DNA from: Bacteroidales bacterium
GTDB lineage: Bacteria; Bacteroidota; Bacteroidia; Bacteroidales; JAEINX01
Assembly (NCBI GenBank): GCA_016342645.1
Contig: JAEINX010000016.1
Location: forward strand, 1-48,876
DNA length: 48,876 bases
Direction: 5' to 3'
Position numbers and translations under genes: made by a program. Below, piece by piece: positions 1 through 8,287 of the stretch. Position 1 is the stretch's first letter, and every line of letters starts with the position of its first letter. The notes under the pieces were generated by a model. The model did no database searches. It worked only from the letters and a program-made list of their open reading frames with translations, and had not been told where the DNA came from.

Positions 1-127
1 AAGCCGTGTGAGGGAAAACTTCATGCACGGTTTGATGAAGGGGGTACTGATAGTTTGATCTAATTTTGTTATCTTTGGAAAAAAAAAAGAAATATGAATT
101 TTAGCAGGCTATCAGGCTCTACTCTAC
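1..127 (+). mobile_element. Group II intron 3' end (domains V and VI)
   Basis: Bases 1-33 fold as a group II intron domain V. An outer stem pairs 1-8 with 26-33 and carries the AGC triad at 2-4. There is a two-base bulge at 24-25 and an inner stem closed by a GAAA-like loop. A domain VI-like stem follows (47-53 CTGATAG pairing with 109-115 CTATCAG), and the segment ends in TCTACTCTAC (118-127), a usual intron 3' end with an AY terminus. The rest of the intron and any reverse transcriptase lie left of the window. Domain VI carries about 55 extra AT-rich bases at its tip. The exact 3' boundary is inferred. The intron sits 27 bases before the start of the nuclease gene. Confidence 0.7.
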
Positions 128-154
128 TAGGGCATATTAAGAAAAACTAAAACT

Positions 155-1093
155 ATGGCAATTTTTGAAATAACAGACAAAAAGGTTAAAAGAATAAAAC
201 CAACTGAATTTAAGATTGAAAAGGACTTACAGAATTTGGTGGAACAAAATTTGGAGACATTTTTTAATTGTAGATTAGTTGCATCCGAATTTTCGACAGG
301 AAACTTACATTCAGGAAGAATTGACACCTTGGCAATTTCGGAAGACAATAATCCGGTAATTATTGAATATAAAAAAGTTGCATCATCAGATTTAATAAAC
401 CAAAGTCTTTTTTACCTACACTGGATTACAGACCACAAAGGAGATTTTCAGGTTGCCGTAAATAATGTAATACAAGAAAAGATTGAGGTTGACTGGTCTG
501 ACATTCGTGTAATTTGTATTGCCCCTGAATTCAAAAAATATGACTTGCATGCAGTCCAAGTAATGGGTGCTAATATTGAACTTTGGCAATACAAGATTTA
601 TGAAAATGGAATAATCAGTATTGAAGAAGTGTTTAAGAGAACAGAAACAAGAACCCAAACATCAATTGAGTCGAATGGGAAAAATCCAGTGATGGTTGAA
701 GCTGGTAAAAAAGCAGCAGAAACAAGAAAGAACGCAACTTATACAATTGACGAACATATTGACAAGGTAAATGACAATTTAAAAGAGCTGCTTAATGAAA
801 TTCGGGAGTATATAGTGACCCTTGACATTTCAATAGAAGAAACTCCTAAAAAATACTATATAGCTTATAAGACAACTCAAAATTTTGTTTGTATTGAAAC
901 TCAGAAAAAGAAATTGGTCCTTTTCTTAAAGCTTAATCCAGACGAAATAGAAAAATTGCCAAAACAAGCAAGAGATGTACGAAATATAGGTCATTTCGGA
1001 ACCGGGGATTTAGAATTTACAATAAAAGATATTAATGACTTTGTGGACTCTAAGGATTTGATAAATAAATCATTAATAAATATCGGGGGATGA
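155..1093 (+). CDS. Predicted PD-(D/E)XK nuclease with C-terminal DUF5655-like domain
   Basis: A 312-residue cytosolic protein. The N-terminal half matches the NucS-like/DUF91-type restriction nuclease fold: G54-R-I-D57 starts a strand, and thirteen residues later E71-Y-K73 supplies the E-x-K of a PD-(D/E)XK site, so D57, E71 and K73 are the likely metal-binding and catalytic residues. The C-terminal third (about 190-305) resembles DUF5655, often fused to such nucleases and read as a DNA- or partner-binding module. ATG at 155 is the first start after the intron end. It stands alone, directly behind a group II intron and before IS debris, so an accessory, possibly defence-related role is plausible. 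Substrate is unknown; the nuclease assignment rests on the motif. Confidence 0.7.
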   Translation: MAIFEITDKKVKRIKPTEFKIEKDLQNLVEQNLETFFNCRLVASEFSTGNLHSGRIDTLAISEDNNPVIIEYKKVASSDLINQSLFYLHWITDHKGDFQVAVNNVIQEKIEVDWSDIRVICIAPEFKKYDLHAVQVMGANIELWQYKIYENGIISIEEVFKRTETRTQTSIESNGKNPVMVEAGKKAAETRKNATYTIDEHIDKVNDNLKELLNEIREYIVTLDISIEETPKKYYIAYKTTQNFVCIETQKKKLVLFLKLNPDEIEKLPKQARDVRNIGHFGTGDLEFTIKDINDFVDSKDLINKSLINIGG

Positions 1094-1099
1094 TAAATA

Positions 1100-1250
1100 C
1101 GCCCCACAATAAATAGGACTCTTAGCGGTCTGCAAGACCCAGCGATGAGTCTCCCGAGGAAAGATCGGGACAAGCTATGTTGAACTACATCCCATCTATG
1201 TACTTATCGACGGTTTTTGGTGTTTCAGTTGCAAATTTGGTGAAACAGAA
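1100..1250. other. GC-richer stretch with short hairpins, function unknown
   Basis: No gene fits here. The stretch is less AT-rich than its surroundings and holds a perfect hairpin GGTCT-GCA-AGACC (1127-1139), a second six-base stem TCCCGA/TCGGGA (1152-1157 with 1165-1170), and an inverted pair TGTTTCA/TGAAACA (1221-1227 with 1241-1247). It could be a remnant of a structured RNA or of the mobile elements on both sides. I do not recognise the family. Confidence 0.35.
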
Positions 1251-1302
1251 ATATGCATTTTGATTTCTTCTGGGAGCAATTTTGAAAAATAAAAAAATTA
1301 GG

Positions 1303-1688
1303 TGTAATGGACAAAAAGGAGGCTAATTCTGAGGACTTATATTCATGTGGACAAAAAGGAGGCTGTTTTTTTCCCAAGCAATTCTTAAAATGTTGCAATA
1401 ACTATCTTTGTTAAATCAAGTGTAACAGAAGCAAGCTCTGCTGGGGAGAACTTGTCAGGGAAGCTTGATGTCGAGGAATAAACACTATAAGGAGGCTGCT
1501 AAAAGTAGTTTTTTTAATAGGTTTATTCATTGACTTATTCCTTCAAAAACCCATCAATAAATTTCTTTTTTCCTATTAATTGTGCTATTGCTATAAAAGC
1601 ATTTTTTTTATTCATAAGTTTTGATTTACTGTAAAGCTAACAAAATCAATGGCTACTGAGGTTTTCAGCCTCCTTTTTGTCCATTAAG
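1303..1688. mobile_element. MITE-like non-coding element with 20-bp terminal inverted repeats
   Basis: TAATGGACAAAAAGGAGGCT at 1305-1324 is repeated perfectly inverted at 1667-1686. A second direct copy of the inner 16 bases lies at 1349-1364 and a partial one (AAGGAGGCT) at 1489-1497. Several transposase-site-like repeats near one end resemble the ends of IS21-type elements. No transposase reading frame exists between the ends, so this is either an internally deleted insertion sequence or a non-autonomous derivative. Both flanks contain AAAAATTA, but a target duplication is not clear. Confidence 0.6.
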
Positions 1689-1791
1689 CCAAAAATTAAA
1701 TTAAATTGGGCAGATGGTTTGAAAGATATAAATTTATCTGCAATTGAATTGCAAAAGTCATCCTAATTGATGTTCAGAAAACATCCAAGCC

Positions 1792-2268
1792 TCACTCCTC
1801 AAAAAACTCCTTATAATCAGGAAAATCAAATTCTTCGCCGGCCTTCTTTGTTGTGAATGTAAAATATTGAGCTATGGCTGTTGAACATAAAACATTTTCA
1901 CCGTCAAACAACTTCACATCTACAACTGCAATATTTCTTTTCATTTCTTTTAAAATTGCTTTCAACAAAATATCGCCTTTATTAATGATTACGGGTTTTT
2001 TATATTTTATTTCAAGCTTGGAGGTAACTCCGGCAGTTTTTAATTTAATTTGAACCAACCAACTTGCAATTTCATCCATCAAAGTTGCCTGAATTCCACC
2101 ATGCAACACTCCATTGTAGCCTTGATATTCTTTTGTAGGTTTCCACCGACAAATCACTTCATCGCCATCCTCAAAAAAATCCATCCTCAAACCAATCGGA
2201 TTAGTTGGCGAGCACCCGAAGCAATTGTATCCTTCAAGTTTTCGATATGGATTATATAATTTTCTCAA
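1792..2268 (-). CDS. PaaI/THEM4-type hotdog thioesterase
   Basis: A 158-residue single hotdog domain, the usual length for this family of acyl-CoA thioesterases. The active-site helix reads GVLHGGIQATLMDEIA, with the family HGG motif followed by D-E. An N-terminal GYNCFGCSPTNPIGL motif is common in Bacteroidota members. No ATG is available in frame after the upstream stop, so translation probably starts at TTG (2266-2268), 17 bases after the stop of the lipoprotein gene. The two are probably one transcript. The substrate cannot be read from sequence. Confidence 0.8.
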   Translation of the reverse strand: MRKLYNPYRKLEGYNCFGCSPTNPIGLRMDFFEDGDEVICRWKPTKEYQGYNGVLHGGIQATLMDEIASWLVQIKLKTAGVTSKLEIKYKKPVIINKGDILLKAILKEMKRNIAVVDVKLFDGENVLCSTAIAQYFTFTTKKAGEEFDFPDYKEFFEE

Positions 2269-2285
2269 AATATTATTAAAACAAA

Positions 2286-3056
2286 CTACTTCTGTTCAAC
2301 TCCATTTTTAAATGTTACGGTTTTAAGTAGATTATTATTTTTATCATAATAAGTCCATTCACCATCTTTCTTACCGTTTTTATATAAACCGGTTTCTTTG
2401 ATTCTACCGTTTTTATAAAATTCCTCATAAACACCAATAGGCTGATCATGTTTATATTTTTGTGTGCTCATAAGTTTACCGTCATCATAAAAAAGTTTAT
2501 TTGTTCCATTAAATTTTCCGTCAGTATATTGAAACTCTGCAATAACTTTTCCTTTATCGTTAAACCATTTTGTTATACCATTTCTCTTGCCATCTTTATA
2601 AAAAGCCTCTTCCTGTTTCAATCCGGTTTCATAAAACTTTTTAACATGGCCATCAACTTTTCCTTTATGGAAATGTGTTTCAGACGTAGCTTTATAAGCT
2701 CCTGAGAATTCGATCAAATTGCCTTCAAGCGTATCATTGATATAGTTTTTTTGAACGCTTACAATTCCTCTGTTATTTAAAACAATATATATTCCATTTT
2801 TTAAACCGTCTTTGTATGATGAAATCTCTTTAACAAAACCCCTTGCCGTATATTTAACCCAGGTTCCATCCTTTTCGCCTTTTTCATTATAAAAACCATT
2901 AGTAACATAGGGGCCGCTGTGTTCCTCAAAAAAACCTTCTTCATGAATTTCTTTTTTTTCCAATTTGTTTTCTTCTTTTTCTTTTTGCTCACATGATAAT
3001 AAGAAAATCACCATGATAGCTGATAAACCCAAAAATATTCTTTTCATAATTGACAT
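2286..3056 (-). CDS. MORN-repeat (YwqK-like) lipoprotein
   Basis: A 256-residue exported lipoprotein. A hydrophobic N-terminus ends in the lipobox FLLSC with the lipidated Cys near residue 22. The remainder is a run of MORN-variant repeats of about 22 residues (pattern G-x-Y-x-x-x-G-K-x-x-G-x-W/Y, for example EFYKNGRIKETGLYKNGKKD). Such proteins are often called YwqK-family antitoxins in databases, but no toxin partner is present here and a surface or periplasmic structural role is as likely. A second Met at residue 4 could be the start. Confidence 0.75.
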   Translation of the reverse strand: MSIMKRIFLGLSAIMVIFLLSCEQKEKEENKLEKKEIHEEGFFEEHSGPYVTNGFYNEKGEKDGTWVKYTARGFVKEISSYKDGLKNGIYIVLNNRGIVSVQKNYINDTLEGNLIEFSGAYKATSETHFHKGKVDGHVKKFYETGLKQEEAFYKDGKRNGITKWFNDKGKVIAEFQYTDGKFNGTNKLFYDDGKLMSTQKYKHDQPIGVYEEFYKNGRIKETGLYKNGKKDGEWTYYDKNNNLLKTVTFKNGVEQK

Positions 3057-3385
3057 TTATATATTTTAATGCCGCAAATTTATATAAAACTTAATAGTAA
3101 ATCAAGTTGGATTTAGATTGGATCGGGACAAATTTCCCAAAACACTTAATTTATTTTGCCTTTTCTGATTTATGAAATATTAAATTTATTACTTTTGTCT
3201 TGAAATAAAATTATTGATAATGAGCAAAAACATTAAAATATTATTTTCATCAGCGGAAAGCCAAACCGCTAATATGTACGTGAAAATGTATAATAAATTT
3301 TGCCGACATCTTTACGAATGCTGGATTTGGTAATCCCTCTTTTTGTTGTAATTTTCTTTATTTTTTAATTTTTTAGCTCTTTCAA
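3057..3385. other. Intergenic region, 329 bp, with a possible small ORF
   Basis: Divergent spacer between the MORN lipoprotein and the glycyl-radical operon. It contains a -7-like box TACTTTTG (3190-3197) followed by a 37-codon frame listed separately. No hairpin terminator or known RNA was seen. Confidence 0.4.
3220..3333 (+). CDS. Possible small protein or gene remnant, 37 residues
   Basis: An ATG-initiated frame (MSKNIKILFSSAESQ...) ending at TAA 3331-3333. It lies 22 bases behind a -7-like box TACTTTTG, a normal distance for this phylum. The first dozen residues look like the beta strand of a Rossmann-like or glycosyltransferase N-terminus, so it may be a truncated gene rather than a true small protein. 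No homologue is recognised. Confidence 0.25.
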   Translation: MSKNIKILFSSAESQTANMYVKMYNKFCRHLYECWIW

Positions 3386-4174
3386 ATGGAAGGAATTATT
3401 TTTAATATTCAGCATTACTCAATTCATGACGGGCCCGGTATTCGTACTTCGGTATTTTTCAAAGGCTGTCCGATGAATTGTTGGTGGTGTCATAATCCTG
3501 AAAGTCAAAATCCTTTGATTGAGGAATTTTATAAATCAAATTCTACAGCCAAGGTTAAAGAAAAGCAAATTATCGGAAAAAAAACCACAGTTGATGAATT
3601 ATATAATGAAATAATTAAAGATAGGATTTTTTATAATGAATCGGGTGGAGGTGTAACATTTACAGGGGGTGAACCTTTGATGCAAAGCGAATTCTTAATC
3701 TCCATTTTAAAAAAATGCAAAGAAAACGGAATTCATACAGCTTTGGATACGAGTGGATTTTCTTCGGAAAATATTTTCAACTCTATTATTGACCTCGTTG
3801 ATCTGTTTTTATATGACATAAAATTTATTGATGAATATCTGCATAAGAAATACACCGGAGTATCGAATAAACAAATAATTAAGAATTTAAAAATACTTTC
3901 AGAAAGCAAAAAAGAAGTTTTTATACGAATTCCAATTATTCCGAAAATCACCGAAACAAAAGAAAACATTAAACAAATAATTGATTTCCTGAAAGAAATA
4001 AATATACTTAAAAACATTTGTTTATTAGCTTATCATAAAATTTCAGAAAGCAAATATGAACGTTTTAATATGAATTATAAATTGAAAGGAATTAAACCTC
4101 CTTCAAAAGAAAGACTTAACGAAATTCGTGAATATTTCTCTAAAGCTGGATTTAATGTAACAATTGGAGGATAG
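3386..4174 (+). CDS. Glycyl-radical enzyme activating protein (radical SAM)
   Basis: A 262-residue PflA-type activase that installs the glycyl radical on its partner, here surely the HypD-like enzyme 56 bases downstream. The radical SAM cluster is bound by C28-x3-C32-x2-C35, followed by GGGVTFTGGEP, the SAM-binding GGEP motif. Activases of glycerol-dehydratase-like enzymes usually have a ferredoxin-like insert with eight more cysteines after the first motif. Here residues 40-70 hold a short cysteine-free linker, and only two other cysteines occur in the protein, so it is a minimal PflA-like form. ATG 3386 follows a spacer with no other start. Confidence 0.88.
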   Translation: MEGIIFNIQHYSIHDGPGIRTSVFFKGCPMNCWWCHNPESQNPLIEEFYKSNSTAKVKEKQIIGKKTTVDELYNEIIKDRIFYNESGGGVTFTGGEPLMQSEFLISILKKCKENGIHTALDTSGFSSENIFNSIIDLVDLFLYDIKFIDEYLHKKYTGVSNKQIIKNLKILSESKKEVFIRIPIIPKITETKENIKQIIDFLKEINILKNICLLAYHKISESKYERFNMNYKLKGIKPPSKERLNEIREYFSKAGFNVTIGG

Positions 4175-4230
4175 ATATTTCAATCGAATTTATAAAAACA
4201 AAAAGCACATAATACTTTAAAAACTAAAAA

Positions 4231-6585
4231 ATGAACGACAGAATAAAAAAACTCAGAACGCAAAGCCTTAGCATAAAACCAAGCATTTCAACGGAAAGGG
4301 CAGAATTTATTACTGAATTTTACAGAAATCATGATGCAGCCAACACATCTACGCCTGTCAGAAGGGCTTTGGCTTTCAAATATTTAATGCAAAACAAAGA
4401 AATTTGTATTAACGACGGTGAATTAATTGTTGGCGAACGAGGCCCAAAACCAAAAGCAACTCCCACTTATCCTGAGATTTGCCTTCACTCGTTGGAAGAC
4501 CTGAAGATTATTGATGAAAGAGAAAAAGTGTCTTTTTCGGTTGATGAAAAAACAAAAGAAGTTTATAAAAACAAAATCATTCCGTTTTGGAAAGGAAATT
4601 CGATCAGAGACAGGATTTTCACAGAAATGAATGATGATTGGAAAACAGCCTACGAGGCTGGAATTTTTACGGAATTTCAAGAGCAACGTGCTCCTGGACA
4701 CACTGTTTTAGGAGATAAAATCTACAAAAAAGGATTTCTTGAGATTATTCAGGAAATCAATGAGAAAATTGATAATCTTGATTTTTTCAATGATCCCTTA
4801 GCTCTTGATAAGAAAGAAGAATTGACGGCAATGAAAATTGCTGCTGAAGCTTTAATAATTTTTGCTAAACGGCATTCCGAAAAACTTTATGAACTTGCAA
4901 AAAATGAAATCGATTTTGGCAAAAAATTGGAACTTGAACAACTTTCGGAAATTTGCAAAAATGTGCCGGCCCACAAACCCAAAACCTTCCACGAATCACT
5001 TCAGTATTATTGGTTTGTGCATATTGGTGTGATCTCTGAGCTTAATCCCTGGGATTCATTTAATCCTGGCCGCCTTGACCAACATCTCCTGCCATATTAT
5101 CAAAAAGAAACAGCAGCAGGCTTGTTAACAAAAGAAAAAGCTATTGAATATTTGCAATCATTCTGGATTAAATTCAATAATCATCCTTCGCCTCCAAAAA
5201 TGGGTGTAACGGCAAAAGAAAGTAACACTTACACCGATTTTGCTTTAATAAATCTTGGTGGAGTAAAAGAAAACGGCAACGATGCAACAAATGAACTCAC
5301 TTATCTTATCCTTGATGTGATTGAAGAAATGAGGCTTTTGCAACCGGGCTCAATGGTGCAGATCAGCAAAAAAAGTCCTGATCATTTATTAAACAGAACA
5401 TTGAAAATATTGAAAACCGGTTTTGGGCAGCCTTCAATTTTCAACACCGATGCAATTATACAGGAATTATTGAGACAAGGAAAATCAATTGAAGATGCAA
5501 GAAACGGAGGAGCAAGCGGCTGTGTTGAAACAGGAGCTTTTGGTAAAGAAGCCTATATTCTTACAGGTTATTTTAATCTCCCGAAAATTCTTGAAATAAC
5601 ATTAAATAATGGAGTTGACCCTCGCACCCAAAAAAATATCGGATTGGAAACCAAACAAGCAAAATCTTTCGAGGAGCTGCTTGATTTTTTCAAAAAGCAA
5701 TTAAATTATTTTGCCGATATAAAAATTAGTGGAAACAATGTTATTGAGCGAATTTACGGAAAATATTTGCCTGTTCCTTTTCTTTCAATCTTGATTGACG
5801 ATTGCATAAAAAACGGAAAAGACTATAATTGTGGAGGAGCAAAATATAATACAAGTTACATTCAGGGAGTTGGAATTGGAAGTGTTTCCGATGAATTGGC
5901 TGCATTAAAATTCCACGTTTTTGAAAATAAAAAAATTAGTTACGATGAAATGATGAAAGTTCTGAAAAGCAATTTCGAAAACTTTGATGAATTAAGATTG
6001 GATTTGCTTAATAATACTCCAAAATATGGAAATGATGATGATTATGTTGATGAAATAACAAAAAAGGTTTTTGATATATTTTATAATGCAATAAATGGAA
6101 GGCCAACATCACGTGGAGGGAAATTTCGAATTAATCTTTTACCTACAACCTGTCATATTTATTTTGGAAGTGTTACGGGTGCAATGCCTGACGGCCGCAA
6201 AGCTTTCACACCTTTGTCGGAAGGAATTTCGCCTGTTCAAGGGGCAGATACTAATGGGCCAACCTCTGTAATTAAATCAGCTTCAAAAATTGACCACCTC
6301 AAAACCGGAGGTACTTTACTAAATCAAAAGTTTTCGCCACAATTACTCAAAACCGAAAGCGAATTAAACAAATTGCTTCATCTGATTAGAAGTTATTTCA
6401 AAATGGATGGGCATCATATTCAATTTAACGTGATTACGGCTGATACTTTAAGAAAAGCAAAGAAAAATCCGGAGCAACACAAAAATCTTATAGTTAGAGT
6501 TGCCGGATATAGCGATTATTTCAATGATCTTACAAAAGATTTGCAGGATGAAATTATCAGGCGTACAGAGCATTCGGATTTATAA
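4231..6585 (+). CDS. hypD: Trans-4-hydroxy-L-proline dehydratase (glycyl radical enzyme)
   Basis: A 784-residue glycyl radical enzyme. From memory of the Clostridioides difficile enzyme, the match to HypD runs end to end: ISTERA near the N-terminus, GELIVGE, TPTYPEICLHSLEDL, FTEFQEQRAPGHTV, and the tail VAGYSDYFNDLTKDLQDEII. The thiyl residue is C431 with the general base E433 in GGASGCVETG, and the radical glycine is G759. HypD removes water from trans-4-hydroxyproline to give pyrroline-5-carboxylate, which proC reduces to proline; no proC lies nearby. The enzyme works in the cytosol under anoxia, and hydroxyproline would come from collagen or plant wall proteins. A different substrate within the family remains possible. 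Confidence 0.85.
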   Translation: MNDRIKKLRTQSLSIKPSISTERAEFITEFYRNHDAANTSTPVRRALAFKYLMQNKEICINDGELIVGERGPKPKATPTYPEICLHSLEDLKIIDEREKVSFSVDEKTKEVYKNKIIPFWKGNSIRDRIFTEMNDDWKTAYEAGIFTEFQEQRAPGHTVLGDKIYKKGFLEIIQEINEKIDNLDFFNDPLALDKKEELTAMKIAAEALIIFAKRHSEKLYELAKNEIDFGKKLELEQLSEICKNVPAHKPKTFHESLQYYWFVHIGVISELNPWDSFNPGRLDQHLLPYYQKETAAGLLTKEKAIEYLQSFWIKFNNHPSPPKMGVTAKESNTYTDFALINLGGVKENGNDATNELTYLILDVIEEMRLLQPGSMVQISKKSPDHLLNRTLKILKTGFGQPSIFNTDAIIQELLRQGKSIEDARNGGASGCVETGAFGKEAYILTGYFNLPKILEITLNNGVDPRTQKNIGLETKQAKSFEELLDFFKKQLNYFADIKISGNNVIERIYGKYLPVPFLSILIDDCIKNGKDYNCGGAKYNTSYIQGVGIGSVSDELAALKFHVFENKKISYDEMMKVLKSNFENFDELRLDLLNNTPKYGNDDDYVDEITKKVFDIFYNAINGRPTSRGGKFRINLLPTTCHIYFGSVTGAMPDGRKAFTPLSEGISPVQGADTNGPTSVIKSASKIDHLKTGGTLLNQKFSPQLLKTESELNKLLHLIRSYFKMDGHHIQFNVITADTLRKAKKNPEQHKNLIVRVAGYSDYFNDLTKDLQDEIIRRTEHSDL

Positions 6586-6630
6586 TTTATTTTTAACTAG
6601 CTTATTTTTTATTTGAAACTAAAAAAATAC

Positions 6631-6638
6631 TATATTTG
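6631..6638 (+). promoter_or_regulatory. -7 promoter box
   Basis: TATATTTG matches the Bacteroidota TAnnTTTG box, 26 bases before the ATG of the four-cysteine protein. TTTG at 6612-6615 could be the -33 element, though the spacing of 15 bases is short. The gene is probably transcribed apart from hypD. Confidence 0.4.
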
Positions 6639-6663
6639 AAGTAAATTTATTTTTTTTCATAAA

Positions 6664-7467
6664 ATGGAGATAGATGATTATTTAAATATGGCTTCAAATC
6701 CTAAATTTATTCCGGGTATTTATAATTATTGTGATCGTTGGTGTGAAAGATGTCCGCTTGCCTCAAGATGTTTTAATTTTGCTTCTTCCGAGAAATTTTT
6801 TGATACTCAGGAATCAAAAGATATTCAGAATGAAAAATTCTGGGACAAACTTCATAAAGTTTTTGAATTTACATCCGAATTAATACATCGTTCGGCATTG
6901 GAAGTGGGAATTGATCTTGAGAACATTGAAGAAGATGAAGAAATTCAAAAGTCAATTCAAGAAGACAAAAATAAACACAAGTGGGCAAGAAAACATCCGG
7001 TTTCCAAAGCCGGAAAAAAATATTACAAGAAAGTTGACAAGTGGTTTGAAGATTCAAAATTGATGTTTGAACAAAAAGGAATTGAACTGGAAAGTTTTTT
7101 CGAAATGGAAATCCCAGGTTTTGATGTTGAAGATGAATTATATAAACTTAAAGATGCCGTTGAAATTATTAGATGGTATCAATATTTCATTCATATTAAA
7201 ACTTCCAGGGCGATGAGCTCTTATGGTGACTTTGATGAAACCTCTGTTCACGATGGAAACGGATCTGCAAAGATTGCATTAATCGCTATCGACCGCTCAA
7301 TTGAAGCCTGGGCTATTTTATTAAAAGTTTTTACAGATCAGGAAGATAAGATTTTAAATATCATAATTCAATTGGAAAAAATAAAAAAGCTTTTAGAGTT
7401 TTTTTTCCCCGATGCAAGAAATTTTATCAGGCCCGGTTTTGATAAAAATGATAGAGTTCCAAAATGA
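6664..7467 (+). CDS. Conserved protein of unknown function with N-terminal four-cysteine motif
   Basis: A 267-residue soluble protein. Its only striking feature is C23-x3-C27-x2-C30-x5-C36 (YCDRWCERCPLASRC), spaced like a metal or iron-sulfur site. The rest is helical and charged, with an acidic stretch near 80-95, an HDG motif near 198, and a hydrophobic helix near 205-225. I believe similar proteins with YCDRWCERCP occur in related Bacteroidota but know no function. It follows hypD by 78 bases with its own -7 box, so a link to hydroxyproline metabolism is only positional. Confidence 0.7.
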   Translation: MEIDDYLNMASNPKFIPGIYNYCDRWCERCPLASRCFNFASSEKFFDTQESKDIQNEKFWDKLHKVFEFTSELIHRSALEVGIDLENIEEDEEIQKSIQEDKNKHKWARKHPVSKAGKKYYKKVDKWFEDSKLMFEQKGIELESFFEMEIPGFDVEDELYKLKDAVEIIRWYQYFIHIKTSRAMSSYGDFDETSVHDGNGSAKIALIAIDRSIEAWAILLKVFTDQEDKILNIIIQLEKIKKLLEFFFPDARNFIRPGFDKNDRVPK

Positions 7468-7543
7468 TTGAATGATAGAATGAAAAACTAAATGATTGGG
7501 ATATATTTAAGCATTTTATCATTTTCGCATTCACTCATTCAAT
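7467..7543. terminator. Bidirectional terminator-like inverted repeat
   Basis: ATTGAATGATAGAATG (7467-7482) pairs with CATTCACTCATTCAAT (7528-7543) with two mismatches. It lies exactly between the convergent four-cysteine gene and the secreted-protein gene and includes the edge of both stop codons. The loop is long (45 bases), so it may be a degenerate repeat serving as an end barrier. Confidence 0.4.
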
Positions 7544-8274
7544 GTATTATAAAACGATATAATCTTTTTCATATCAGTGATATTTCTTATATTCAATTTA
7601 TTTTTTTTAATAAAAATAGAAATCTTGTCATGGTTATTATCAAATAATTTCACAAACGATTTTTTGCCATAAGGTAAAATTTCGGCAGGCCTATCTCCCT
7701 TTTTTATATAAAAAGATATCTGTTTGATAAAAGTATCATAAGGTAATCCCGTACCTGTTTCGTTTTTAAATTTATAATTTATCGTACGCCTTAACAAGAG
7801 CTTATTTTCACCATCCTCAATAATTTGAAAGAATGAATTTGCCTTTTCATTTTCTTCATCAATGAATTCAGAATAAATAAATGTTTTATTATCGATACAT
7901 AACTTTTCTAATTGCTCCGGAGCTCCAAAAGCTAAAGTATCACCTTCAAACGCGAATTGCATTTGCTGAAAATAAATATTATATCTATACTTATGGTTTT
8001 TTAGCTCAGATCCATCCTTAAGAACACATGTTCCTTCTCTCCATGCATTATAGAGATACATGCTTCCTTCAACTCCTGCAAAGTCATCCATAGATGTTTT
8101 TCTTGCTCCCGATAATTCATTTCGGCTATAATTATTATCGGATTCCTCTGAAATTTTTAAAGTCGAAAGGTCATTAATTTTTTTAAAATTTTTGTTTCCT
8201 TCATTCTGAGCCAAAATATTTATTACCGGGAAAATTAGAAAACTTAAAATAATTGCTGTAATTAACTTTTTCAT
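7531..8274 (-). CDS. Secreted protein of unknown function
   Basis: A 247-residue protein with a clear signal peptide (MKKLITAIILSFLIFPVINILAQ, cleavage after Ala-Gln near residue 23). The mature part has no cysteines and reads as mixed strands, including GSMYLYNAWREGTCVLKDGS-like beta structure near 70-90. I know no family function. A GGAG-like site lies just before the ATG (aggagctATG on the minus strand). The gene is preceded by a leader hairpin listed separately. Confidence 0.75.
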   Translation of the reverse strand: MKKLITAIILSFLIFPVINILAQNEGNKNFKKINDLSTLKISEESDNNYSRNELSGARKTSMDDFAGVEGSMYLYNAWREGTCVLKDGSELKNHKYRYNIYFQQMQFAFEGDTLAFGAPEQLEKLCIDNKTFIYSEFIDEENEKANSFFQIIEDGENKLLLRRTINYKFKNETGTGLPYDTFIKQISFYIKKGDRPAEILPYGKKSFVKLFDNNHDKISIFIKKNKLNIRNITDMKKIISFYNTLNE

Positions 8275-8287
8275 AGCTCCTATATTT

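Noticed and set aside
1150..1180. GAGGAAAG-containing bases resembling RNase P RNA
   Set aside because: Only this short string matches; the other conserved RNase P segments are missing.
1221..1247. TGTTTCA/TGAAACA pair as a parS site
   Set aside because: The half-sites are 13 bases apart, while parS is a compact palindrome; also far from parAB.
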